A stretch of 64,000 nucleotides of DNA, from assembly GCA_963771005.1 (NCBI GenBank), contig CAVYRO010000008.1:372001-436000 (forward strand), in the 5' to 3' direction. The DNA is from DASQZK01 sp963771005. GTDB taxonomy: Bacteria; Bacteroidota; Bacteroidia; Bacteroidales; GCA-2748055. The first letter of the stretch is position 1. Every line of letters begins with the position of its first letter. The notes below the pieces were generated by a model. That model saw only the letters and a program-made list of their open reading frames with translations. It was not told the origin of the DNA and did no database searches. The position numbers and the translations under genes were made by a program. This document shows, one piece after another, positions 52,892 to 61,286 of this stretch.

Positions 52892-53013
52892 TATCAGAAA
52901 GAAAACCCGACGACCCTCGAGCTCCGCTCAGGGACCGGTCAATCCGATGAATGAAGTCACCGGTCCCTGAGCGAAGTCGAAGGGTTGTCGGGTTTTCTTT
53001 CTGACACTAACTA
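52888..53013. repeat. Palindromic MITE-like element, copy 2 (short form)
   Basis: 126 bp, an almost perfect inverted repeat from CTAGTATCAGAAAGAAAACC to its complement ending CTTTCTGACACTAACTAG, with the CGCTCAGGGACCGGT core and without the inner second hairpin of copies 1 and 3. The TAG stops of both convergent flanking genes lie in its two ends. Confidence 0.85.
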
Positions 53014-53988
53014 GGTCAGATTCGAAAAGTATTTCATGAACTGTGCCCTTTCATAGATCGCAGGATCATCGATGTTCCCGTAACTCATTAATCCCCTGAA
53101 TTCATCGATGGATTTATAATTCGCCGACGTCATCCAGGATTCGACCCTGTCGATCATCTGGGGCAGATATTCGAGACCATTGCGGTAAAGGACCGAGCAA
53201 ACCTGGACTGCGCTGGCCCCCGCCAGGAGCATTTTCACCGCGGCTTCCCCGGAATGGATCCCTGTCGAACCGGCAATGTCCATATTCCTTACCTGGCCCG
53301 ATACGATCCCCACCCACCGGAGGCTGTTCCTGATATCAGACGGAGAACTGAGCACTTCGGCGGTACCCATAGTGAGATCATCGATATCGATATCAGGTGC
53401 ATAGAACCGGTTGAAAAGCACTACACCGCTGGCTTCCCTGTAATATAACTGGCTTATGAGGTAGTTCAGGTTGGTGAAATTGGGACCCAGTTTCATGATC
53501 ACCGGGATACTTACCCTCTTCCGTATCCCGGCAAGAAGATCAAAATAGATGCGCTCATAATGAATGGCATCCTTTTCCCTGTCGACAGGGAGAAAATATA
53601 CATTAAGTTCAATAGCATCGGCACCGGCCTCCTCGATCTTGACAGCAAAATCCATCCATTCGCTTGCCGTGATGCAGTTGATGCTGGCGATCACGGGAAT
53701 ATGTACGGCCTTTTTCGACTCCCTGATCAGCTGCAGGTATTCCAAAAGAGTGTTCTCCCGCGTGTATCTGCGAACATAATCGAGGGCCTCCGGGTAATCG
53801 GTCTGCTGAAGAAGATCACCGGTCTCGAACCGTATCTGTTCCTCAAAAAGAGATTTGAGCACCACTGCCCCGGCCCCTAGCCCGTCCAGCTTTTTGATAC
53901 GGTCGACGGAGCTGGTGATCCCGGAACTGCTTATGATAAAGGGGTTCCTGAGTTTCAATCCCGCAAATTCAGTTTTAAGATTTGCCAT
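53011..53988 (-). CDS. Dihydroorotate dehydrogenase-like flavoprotein
   Basis: 325 residues from the ATG at 53988 (MANLKTEFAGL); a longer frame adds eight residues. TIM barrel with NPFIISSSGITSS, IELNVYFLP, PVIMKLGPNFTN and the phosphate-binding STGIHSGEAAVKMLLAGASAVQ region. It resembles PyrD but lacks the usual active-site NPSCPN stretch (here NVYFLP), so it may be a DHODH-like oxidoreductase with another substrate. Its stop is followed 1 bp later, on the upstream side, by the PLP-homeostasis gene pair. Confidence 0.8.
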   Translation of the reverse strand: MANLKTEFAGLKLRNPFIISSSGITSSVDRIKKLDGLGAGAVVLKSLFEEQIRFETGDLLQQTDYPEALDYVRRYTRENTLLEYLQLIRESKKAVHIPVIASINCITASEWMDFAVKIEEAGADAIELNVYFLPVDREKDAIHYERIYFDLLAGIRKRVSIPVIMKLGPNFTNLNYLISQLYYREASGVVLFNRFYAPDIDIDDLTMGTAEVLSSPSDIRNSLRWVGIVSGQVRNMDIAGSTGIHSGEAAVKMLLAGASAVQVCSVLYRNGLEYLPQMIDRVESWMTSANYKSIDEFRGLMSYGNIDDPAIYERAQFMKYFSNLT

Positions 53989-54008
53989 GGTACGCGGTTT
54001 AATTAAAG

Positions 54009-54680
54009 TCAATAGTATCTTTCCCCGAAAATCAGACTCCCGATGCGAAGCAGGTTGGAACCTTCTTCTACGGCGATCCGGTAATCATTCGACATGCCCA
54101 TCGAAAGCCAGGCAAAAGCAGGATCACCCTCAAAGTATTCAGCTTGGATGGAATCAAAGAGTTTTTTCAGATTCCGGAATTCTTTTCTCACCTGTTCGCC
54201 GTCCGTTGTGAAAGTAGCCATACCCATCAATCCGCAGATCCGGACATTTTCCAGATCCCCTGCCCCACCATCCTTTAGCATGTCACGGATCTCCCCGCCC
54301 GAAAAACCGAATTTCGTCTCTTCTTCGGCAATATGGACCTGGAGGAGGCAGTCTATCACCCGGCTATTTTTCAGCCCTTCCTTGTCGATAATTTTAAGCA
54401 GCTTATAGCTGTCGACGGAGTGGATGAGATGAACGAAAGGTGCGATGAATTTGACCTTGTTGGACTGAAGATGCCCGATCATATGCCATTCGATATCACC
54501 CGGCAGTTCACCTGCCTTGTGTACCAGTTCCTGGACTTTATTTTCGCCGAACACCCGGTGGCCCGAGTCGTAAAGCTGAATGATATCTCCGGCCGGCCTG
54601 GTTTTGGAAACGGCAACCAGTTTGATTCCAGGAGGAAGCTCAGACTTCAGGCTTTTGATGTTCCGGACCGGTTCTGTCAC
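54009..54680 (-). CDS. yggS: PLP-homeostasis protein (YggS/PLPBP family)
   Basis: 223 residues. PLP lysine in KLVAVSKTRP, FGENKVQELVHKAGEL, WHMIGHLQSNKVK and the closing LSMGMSNDYRIAVEEGSNLLRIGS are all present. Controls free pyridoxal phosphate and amino acid balance in other bacteria. Directly upstream of the DHODH-like gene (21 bp). Confidence 0.93.
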   Translation of the reverse strand: MTEPVRNIKSLKSELPPGIKLVAVSKTRPAGDIIQLYDSGHRVFGENKVQELVHKAGELPGDIEWHMIGHLQSNKVKFIAPFVHLIHSVDSYKLLKIIDKEGLKNSRVIDCLLQVHIAEEETKFGFSGGEIRDMLKDGGAGDLENVRICGLMGMATFTTDGEQVRKEFRNLKKLFDSIQAEYFEGDPAFAWLSMGMSNDYRIAVEEGSNLLRIGSLIFGERYY

Positions 54681-54728
54681 TTTAATGTAAATTTATGGTC
54701 AAAATTAAGAAAATTCCGGTAATAAAGA

Positions 54729-54929
54729 ATGCCGCGGGAGTTCGGGCAAATGGGAAGCACAACAAAAATCCGTGTCATTGCAGGCATTTTAAATGTTAAA
54801 GAGCATGAAATTACCGTAGTGGGCGCAGGGAATGTAGGCGCAACGGCTGCCAATATCCTGGGAGAAATGGAAATTGCCAATGAGATCCTGTTGCTCGATG
54901 TGGTAGAGGGACTTGCCGAAGGGAAATGA
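54729..54929 (+). pseudogene. mdh: Truncated malate dehydrogenase, N-terminal fragment
   Basis: 66 codons. The stretch HEITVVGAGNVGATAANILG followed by EMEIANEILLLDVVEGLAEGK is the first about 45 residues of a lactate/malate dehydrogenase-type malate dehydrogenase (normally about 310 residues); it then stops at a TGA where the enzyme should continue with a catalytic domain. No later fragment follows; the ROK regulator end lies 53 bp on. The fragment has an odd 20-residue N-terminal extension. It marks a deletion or insertion breakpoint. Confidence 0.75.
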
Positions 54930-54982
54930 TAAAGCCGATCTTCCGAAAATATTCCTTTTCTTTTCTCCTGCGGAAAAAGATT

Positions 54983-56209
54983 TTATATATCCATATTAAG
55001 CACTTCATTGATTACCAAGCCGATTGCACCATAAAGGGAAGCACGGTCCTGGAAAGTAAGGGGCAGAATTTCAAACTTCCGGGAAAACCGGTCGAACACG
55101 CTATCCTGGATCACCTTCGTCAGGGGATCCCAAAAAATATCCCCGTTCTGTGAGACCCCGCCCCCGATGAACACTGCCTGGGGATTAAAGATATCGATGA
55201 GCCCGGCGATGGATGTTCCGAGGTAAAGGATACTGTTTTGAAAAACTTCGGTAGCGATGGGGTCCTTTTGACGAGCAGCTTCGATCACCATCTTTGCTGT
55301 CAGGTTTTCCGGAACATCCTGGCAAAATTTCATCAGGATATCAGAATTCTGTTCCTTCATCTTCAACCTGGCCCTCTGAGCAATGGCATCTCCTGAAGAG
55401 TATGCCGTAAGGCAGGTACTTTTCCCACACGGACACAGGATGAGTTCATCCCCTTTCACAGGTATGTGACCGAATTCCCCGGCCATACCCTCAGTGCCGT
55501 AAAAGATCTCCTTGTTGATAATTATTCCGGCGCCGATCCCGTATCCCACGTTTACACAGATCATGTTATCATATTCATTTCCCTTTCCGAAAGCCAGTTC
55601 ACCCAGGGCCATTACCCTGCTGACATTGTCGAAAAAGATCGGTATGTTTACCCGGTTCTGAACAATCTTACGGAATTCCACATTTCGCCAGTTGAAGGCC
55701 GGGGAATAGACAACAACCCCTTTTTCAAGATTTATGATCCCTGCAACGGCAATCCCCACTCCAATGATCTGGTCCCTGTTTACAAGTTTGGTATCCGAAA
55801 GCCGTTGAATAACATCGATAACTTTATTGAGTACATAATCCGGCTCCTTATGCGATTCGGTCACCACCTCGGTTTCCTTGATAGGTTCCGCATTCATGTT
55901 TGTCAGGATCCCCCTTATGAAGGTCGTTCCCAGGTCAATCCCGATAATGAACCTTTCATTGTTCCCAAAGTGGAGTGATTTCATAGGTCTGCCTCTCGAC
56001 ACCGGAACGGTCTGCCGTTCTTCAAGAAGTTTATCCTCGTTGATCAGAGAGTCAACCAGGCGTGATACGGTGGCGGTACTCAACCTGGTCTTTTGTGCAA
56101 TCTCAAGCCTTGAAATCCCTCTGTTTTCCCAAATGGTATGCAGTATACATGACTTGTTATGCTTGCTTAGCGAATTTTTACCGATTGAGATCGTTTTATA
56201 ATCTTTCAA
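54983..56209 (-). CDS. ROK-family transcriptional regulator
   Basis: 408 residues. N-terminal winged helix-turn-helix (about 20-65, ISRLEIAQKTRLSTATVSRL) and a ROK sugar-kinase-like domain with FIIGIDLGTT, GYGIGAGIIIN, EFGHIPV and the zinc-site cysteines CPCGKSTC. The usual final Glu of the zinc motif is replaced by Thr. Expected to repress carbohydrate genes and to be released by a sugar or sugar phosphate; the adjacent dehydrogenase and symporter genes are likely targets. Confidence 0.88.
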   Translation of the reverse strand: MKDYKTISIGKNSLSKHNKSCILHTIWENRGISRLEIAQKTRLSTATVSRLVDSLINEDKLLEERQTVPVSRGRPMKSLHFGNNERFIIGIDLGTTFIRGILTNMNAEPIKETEVVTESHKEPDYVLNKVIDVIQRLSDTKLVNRDQIIGVGIAVAGIINLEKGVVVYSPAFNWRNVEFRKIVQNRVNIPIFFDNVSRVMALGELAFGKGNEYDNMICVNVGYGIGAGIIINKEIFYGTEGMAGEFGHIPVKGDELILCPCGKSTCLTAYSSGDAIAQRARLKMKEQNSDILMKFCQDVPENLTAKMVIEAARQKDPIATEVFQNSILYLGTSIAGLIDIFNPQAVFIGGGVSQNGDIFWDPLTKVIQDSVFDRFSRKFEILPLTFQDRASLYGAIGLVINEVLNMDI

Positions 56210-56324
56210 TATTCTATGAATTTAGTGAATTCAAGTCCCATTGAGCAACTAAATAAATGACTATCCCGGACAGTCAAACCAATCTTAATTAAAGGGTTGT
56301 TCTTGATTTTTTCTAACCCCTATT

Positions 56325-56566
56325 TAGTATGAGAAAGAAAACTCGATGACCCTTCGGCTCCGCTCAGGGACCGGTCAATTCGATGAACGAAGAACTTTTC
56401 GGATGGTGGTAAGGCAGGCAAAAGGCCCCTATGTGTAAATTTAAAAATCAGTGACTTTCGCCAGAAGGGCCTTTTGCCTGCCTTACCACCATCCGAAAAG
56501 TTCACCCTCTTGAATGAAGTCACCGGTCCCTGAGCCGAAGGGTCATCGAGTTTTCTTACAAACACT
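56325..56566. repeat. Palindromic MITE-like element, copy 3
   Basis: 242 bp, same long form as copy 1: TAGTATGAGAAAG end, CTCAGGGACCGGTC core, inner CTTTTCGGATGGTGGTAAGG hairpin, and a closing CTTACAAACACT end. The dehydrogenase stop codon lies 3 bp beyond it. The right arm has lost a few bases (CTGAGCCGAAGGG). Confidence 0.85.
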
Positions 56567-56568
56567 TT

Positions 56569-57591
56569 TTACAAATCGATCATAACCTTCATGCATTTAT
56601 CTCCCTGCTCCTCGATAAATTTGTAAGCATCCGGATATTTTTCGAAGGGAAAACTTTTGGTCAGCAGCGGCCGGGTAGTGATTTTTCCGGAGGCGATCAT
56701 TTCTGCAGCGGCTTCATAATCTTCATGGCGGTACATCATCGAGCCGAAAACATTCAGTTCGTGTTCACCCAGGTAATACATATTAACCACCGGATTTTGA
56801 GCATAAACACCGATGATAACGATTTGCCCTCCCTTTTCAATAAACTGCACCAGTCCGTCCAGGGAGGACTGGACTCCGGCCGCTTCAAAACCGATCTGAA
56901 AGCCTTCTTTCCCAAAGAAGGAATTTATCCCTTCACTGAAGGGGATATTCTTTACGTTTAAAGTTCCCGTAATACCACATTCCCTGGCTATGTTCAACCG
57001 GAAATCGCTGATATCGGTGATCAAAACTTTGGCTGCCCCCCGGGCACGGGCAAATTGCGCAACAAGATTGCCAATGGTCCCTGCCCCGGAAACCACGATA
57101 TTCTTCCCTTTCAGATCCGAAACCCGGTTTGTTGAGTGCGCTCCGACCGCTGCCGGTTCTATCAGAGCTCCCTCTTCAAACGTCATGCTTTCGGGAATGG
57201 CGATAATCCTGTCTGCGGTAACCACAAACAGATCCTGGGCAACCCCGGGTGCCTGGAAACCCTGGACCTTCAGGTTCTGACAGGCATTGTACTGACCTCT
57301 CCGGCACGGGCCACATTCACCGCAAACCAGTTGCGGCCGTGCAGTCACCTTCATCCCGGGTGAAACTTTTTGTACCTTCTCTCCAACAGCTTCAACCAAT
57401 GCAGAATATTCGTGACCCTGGACAACAGGATAGGGAGTGGCAGGATGCTCACCATGATAGACATGAATATCGGATCCGCATACGCCGATCTTCCTGATCC
57501 TTATCAGCACTTCATTATCCTTTAATTTCCCAGGCTCGGGTACATCTCCGAATCTGATCACTCCCGGAGAAATCATAACGGCTTGTCTCAT
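56569..57591 (-). CDS. Zinc-type alcohol (polyol) dehydrogenase
   Basis: 340 residues, medium-chain dehydrogenase. Zinc ligands in GVCGSDIHVYHGEH and GHEYSALV; the structural-zinc cysteines CGECGPCRRGQYNACQ are complete; the NAD fold has GAGTIGNLVAQFARARGA. Closest by pattern to sorbitol/threonine-dehydrogenase-like enzymes; substrate unknown. Same strand as the symporter gene upstream (12 bp), next to the ROK regulator: a small sugar or polyol uptake and oxidation unit. Confidence 0.9.
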   Translation of the reverse strand: MRQAVMISPGVIRFGDVPEPGKLKDNEVLIRIRKIGVCGSDIHVYHGEHPATPYPVVQGHEYSALVEAVGEKVQKVSPGMKVTARPQLVCGECGPCRRGQYNACQNLKVQGFQAPGVAQDLFVVTADRIIAIPESMTFEEGALIEPAAVGAHSTNRVSDLKGKNIVVSGAGTIGNLVAQFARARGAAKVLITDISDFRLNIARECGITGTLNVKNIPFSEGINSFFGKEGFQIGFEAAGVQSSLDGLVQFIEKGGQIVIIGVYAQNPVVNMYYLGEHELNVFGSMMYRHEDYEAAAEMIASGKITTRPLLTKSFPFEKYPDAYKFIEEQGDKCMKVMIDL

Positions 57592-57602
57592 GATCCTTTA
57601 TT

Positions 57603-59249
57603 TTAAGAAAATATGATATAAAGCGAAATCAGTGTCAGTACCAGGATAAGCACCCATAGCCTGGGATCCCTGCTGCCTGTGAACTTACCCTCTGTCAGCA
57701 CTGACAGCGGGTTTTTCCAGGTATACATGCGGATCACCTCCGGATCGGGTACAGGAGTGAGATAGCTGACTGTAAAGTAGATTACCGTGCAAAGGACAAA
57801 AAGCCACCAGGCCTGCAACATGAAGGGAAGGTGAAGTCCCCTGGTAAGGTACTTGTATCCGCTTACCGGTTCAAAATCGATGCAAAAAAGAGCGATTCCT
57901 ATAAGCAGTCCGGATATAAGAGTAACGATCGAGGCTTGTTTTGTACCGCGTTTGGAGAATACCCCGAAAAGCAGAACTACTGCAACGGGAGGAGCAATAG
58001 CTGCGGCAATCTTATTGATCGCTTCAAATATACTTGAGAATTTGTTTCCCTGCGTCGACCAGAGCATGGCCAGGATCATGACAACGACGGCTGCCACCCT
58101 TCCCACCCGGATCTGTTTTCTGTCGGATGCGGAAGGTTGCAGTCTTTTCACGATATCGACGGCAACCAGTGTAGCCGAACTATTAAGGGCCGCGGCTATT
58201 GTACTCATCAGTGCAGCCAGTAATGAAGCCGCCATAATTCCTTTCAGACCTACGGGAAGTAGCTGATTGATCATAACCGGAAATGCCTGGTTGGCATCCG
58301 TTCCGATAATATCCCTGAACAGAACATACGCAATGACGCCGGGCAGCACCAGGATAAAAACCGGAAGGATCTTAAGAAAACCGGCAAATACAGGCCCCAG
58401 TTGGGCATCGTTTTGTGTACGTGCACCCAGAACACGTTGCACAATGGTCTGGTCAGAACACCAGTACCAAAGACCGAGCACGGGATATCCCAGTAAACAT
58501 GCGTACCAGGTGAGTCCCGATTCATAGCCGCCCTCGCCCAGTGCCTTTAAACTTGATTCCGTATGCAACATATCCAGTTGCCCGGGTTTAAGAAGGGATT
58601 TAAAGCCTGCAAGGGTATGAACCCCTTGATCGGGCAGGTGATAGATACCGATTATGGTGAGAATTATGGCACCTGTGATCAGGATTACCGTCTGGATCGT
58701 TTCGGTAATGACCACGGCCTTCAGTCCGCCTAAAACCGTGTATATTGTCGTCACCAGTGATATGATAAGGATCGATATAATAACATTGATGCCGAAAAAG
58801 GCATGAAAGACGACAGCCCCGGCGTAAAGGCTCATTCCTATGTGAACGAAGAGCGCCCCGAGAAGTCCGATAAATGCGAGGACTGTACGGGAATTGGGGC
58901 TGTATCTTTTTTCAAGAAACTCGGGAAGTGTGGAGATCCGGCTTTTAAAATAAAAAGGGGCAAATACAAGTCCCAGCAAAATCAGGGTTACTGCGGCGAG
59001 CCATTCGAAATTTCCCCAGACAAGTCCCTCGTTATAACCGGAGGCTGCCAGTCCGATCAGGTGGATGGTCGAGATGTTCGAAGCAAAAAGGGCCGCTCCG
59101 ATAACCGGCCATTTCAGACCCCGGCCGGCCAGAAAATAACCATCCGTGGTCATTTTTTTGATCCTTACGGATAAAAGACCGACAATCAGTATTCCGATCA
59201 AATACACCAAAATAATGATGGCGTCAATGAGATTTACTTTTCCTATCAT
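57603..59249 (-). CDS. Sodium:solute symporter (SSS family, sugar-type)
   Basis: 548 residues with about fourteen membrane helices. GYFLAGRGLKWPVIGAALFA and ASNISTIHLIGLAASGYNEG at the N-terminal side match glucose/galactose-type SSS transporters; ALNSSATLVAVDIVK is the family's helix 8 sodium site. First gene of the unit with the polyol dehydrogenase, transcribed away from the 870-bp regulatory gap. Confidence 0.9.
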   Translation of the reverse strand: MIGKVNLIDAIIILVYLIGILIVGLLSVRIKKMTTDGYFLAGRGLKWPVIGAALFASNISTIHLIGLAASGYNEGLVWGNFEWLAAVTLILLGLVFAPFYFKSRISTLPEFLEKRYSPNSRTVLAFIGLLGALFVHIGMSLYAGAVVFHAFFGINVIISILIISLVTTIYTVLGGLKAVVITETIQTVILITGAIILTIIGIYHLPDQGVHTLAGFKSLLKPGQLDMLHTESSLKALGEGGYESGLTWYACLLGYPVLGLWYWCSDQTIVQRVLGARTQNDAQLGPVFAGFLKILPVFILVLPGVIAYVLFRDIIGTDANQAFPVMINQLLPVGLKGIMAASLLAALMSTIAAALNSSATLVAVDIVKRLQPSASDRKQIRVGRVAAVVVMILAMLWSTQGNKFSSIFEAINKIAAAIAPPVAVVLLFGVFSKRGTKQASIVTLISGLLIGIALFCIDFEPVSGYKYLTRGLHLPFMLQAWWLFVLCTVIYFTVSYLTPVPDPEVIRMYTWKNPLSVLTEGKFTGSRDPRLWVLILVLTLISLYIIFS

Positions 59250-60115
59250 TTTCTCTTTTTTAATAAGTGATCCATACCCACTTATCCGTCAGTTCGCAAA
59301 ATTTCATTTTTGCCTGCCGGGATCCGGCATTTCTTTACATGCGATACCTGATTTTTCATTTCCGCTGATTTCAGGTCAGAATTGAGCATTCAAGGTTAGG
59401 CTCCGTTTCTGGATGAGACTCCTATATGCTGTCTTCTGAAAAACTCTATTAACAAAACTACTACTATTTATTATTAGTAAAAGTATAAATCCTATTTTTT
59501 AATTACTTTTCATTAAGTCATTGCATTTGACTGAATTTTAAGAAAGAGTTATTTAACTGACTATAAGTTTTTTATAACCATATTAACATATATTTCTTAT
59601 ATTTTATTTTTATGTAATTAAATTGAATATTTCCAATGTTTCATAAGTTCCCATAAGTCAAGAAGATCTGTATGACAAATTTTAAGGCAACAAAAAATAA
59701 TATAAACTTGGGCTTGAAGAACAATAATCAGACATGAAGAGTGCCTGAATATATAAGGGCCTCATCTGCCATTAGTAAATGCAATGGGATCCATGTTCAG
59801 GGAAGTGCAAACTCCTCTTCCTCCTTCTTCCTTGCCACGAAACGATCCGGGATATGATTAAACGATTAAATAAATACCTGAACGCAGCCTTTAAAAATGT
59901 TCCTTATACAGGTTCATGCAAAGATTTTATACCTGATATTTTTGCCGGTCCAGAAAATGCTGCCTTCATGTAATCTCCATTCTGTCTTCATTTATTTGTT
60001 ATTAAAAAATAAAAAAATAAAAAAAATCCGGTAAATACTTGTTTAATTAAACGTTTAAGCATATTTTTATCTGAAATAGCTGAACCCAATAACTATTCAC
60101 AAAAACTAAAAGAAT
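59250..60115. other. AT-rich regulatory gap of the carbohydrate block
   Basis: About 870 bp between the divergent symporter unit and the PKD lipoprotein gene. Very AT-rich around 59440-59640 and 60000-60035. One reading frame at 59779 has no start context or composition of a gene. A TACTATTTATTATTAGTA inverted repeat near 59460-59478 and the palindromes at 60041-60058 are the only regulatory candidates. Confidence 0.5.
60041..60058. promoter_or_regulatory. Overlapping 12-bp palindromes, possible operator
   Basis: GTTTAATTAAAC (60041-60052) and TTAAACGTTTAA (60047-60058) are both perfect palindromes and share six bases. The second has the central CG of LacI/GalR-type operators. They lie about 60 bp before the ATG of the PKD lipoprotein gene. 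Confidence 0.45.
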
Positions 60116-61063
60116 ATGAAAAAGATCCTCGTTTTTAATGGCCTGGTTGCATTAATGCTTATGGCCGTATTCACCGCCTGTAAAAAGGACACACCGGCGC
60201 CCACTGCTGAATTCACCTTCCTTGTAGATGGCTCGGATGTAACTTTTACCTCCATTGTAAAGAATACATCCAGTTATCTCTGGGATTTCGGAGACGGGAC
60301 AACAAGCATAGATGCCCTGCCTGTTCATACTTATGAAGTTTCCGGAACATATACGGTAACACTGACCGTCAAAGGCGACGGAGGAGAGATGACAACAACC
60401 AATGAGGTGGCGATCCTTCCGTCATTCCTTGAAATGCTGACCGGCGGCCCGACGGCAACTAACGGGAAAACATGGGTATTAAGCCGCGGGTATATCGAAG
60501 GTGTTGACGGTGGCAGTGGTGTTGAGCCTGATATGCTCGTATTGCTCGGTGCTGAACCGAATGCTCTGGATGCCCTTGGGCTGGCTTCCGACGAGTATGA
60601 CAATGAGTTTACATTCTTTGCAGACGGAAAGTACGTGATCAATCCCAAGAATGATATAGTTCTTGCCTCCTCCTTATTCGGTCTGTATGGCGGAGAAGTA
60701 CATATCATGAGTATTACGGATAATATGCTGGGACTTTGTACTACAGACTACAGCGTACCCGAAACTTCCACGTGGACGCTTAATGAAGGCGATCTTGTTG
60801 TGGATGCTGCACCCTTCGGAGCAACGGATGTCCCTGCACTGCATACAAATGTTACTTTTACCGGCAAGAAATGGATCTCTTTATCGGAAGGCGCCTATTT
60901 TGGTATTCTGGACTTTCCGACTACCAGGCAGTTCATCATCAAGACGATCAGCCCGGAAAGTATGTCTGTTGCCTTGTTTATCTGCGCATACTGGGCTGAT
61001 CCTGCCGGCTCGGGTAGCTATCCTAATATTATGTACCATCTGACTTTTGTTCCGAAATCATAA
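60116..61063 (+). CDS. PKD-domain lipoprotein
   Basis: 315 residues. Lipobox MAVFTAC with Cys22; PKD domain at about 30-105 with SYLWDFGDGTTS and HTYEVSGTYTVTLTV; then about 200 residues of a beta-rich domain with aromatic surface segments (GKTWVLSRGYIEG, GKKWISLSEGAYFG), as in cell-surface glycan-binding lipoproteins. Ligand unknown. It stands opposite the symporter unit, fitting a carbohydrate locus. Confidence 0.8.
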   Translation: MKKILVFNGLVALMLMAVFTACKKDTPAPTAEFTFLVDGSDVTFTSIVKNTSSYLWDFGDGTTSIDALPVHTYEVSGTYTVTLTVKGDGGEMTTTNEVAILPSFLEMLTGGPTATNGKTWVLSRGYIEGVDGGSGVEPDMLVLLGAEPNALDALGLASDEYDNEFTFFADGKYVINPKNDIVLASSLFGLYGGEVHIMSITDNMLGLCTTDYSVPETSTWTLNEGDLVVDAAPFGATDVPALHTNVTFTGKKWISLSEGAYFGILDFPTTRQFIIKTISPESMSVALFICAYWADPAGSGSYPNIMYHLTFVPKS

Positions 61064-61090
61064 AATTCACAACCGCTAATTAATAATTGC

Positions 61091-61190
61091 AAAGAAAACG
61101 CGACGACCCTTCGGCTCAGGGACCGGTGACTTCATTCAAGAGGGTGAAGGGTCATCGAGTTGACCGGTCCCTGAGCGGAGCCGAAGGGTT
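61091..61190. repeat. Palindromic MITE-like element, copy 4 (rearranged)
   Basis: About 100 bp with GACCCTTCGGCTCAGGGACC, a central TTCATTCAAGAGGGTGAAGG hairpin and ACCGGTCCCTGAGCGGAGCC. The outer TAGTATCAG ends are missing or degraded, so this copy looks truncated or rearranged. Confidence 0.75.
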
Positions 61191-61286
61191 CCTGATTTAT
61201 TCAACGGCCGGGACGGCAGCGAAAAATTTGAAATTTCCGATCGTGCCGGAAATACAAGATCAGACTGAACCTCAAACAGACATCCC

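Noticed and set aside
59779..59973. 64-codon frame in the gap before the PKD lipoprotein gene.
   Set aside because: No signal, no domain, poor composition and no ribosome site.
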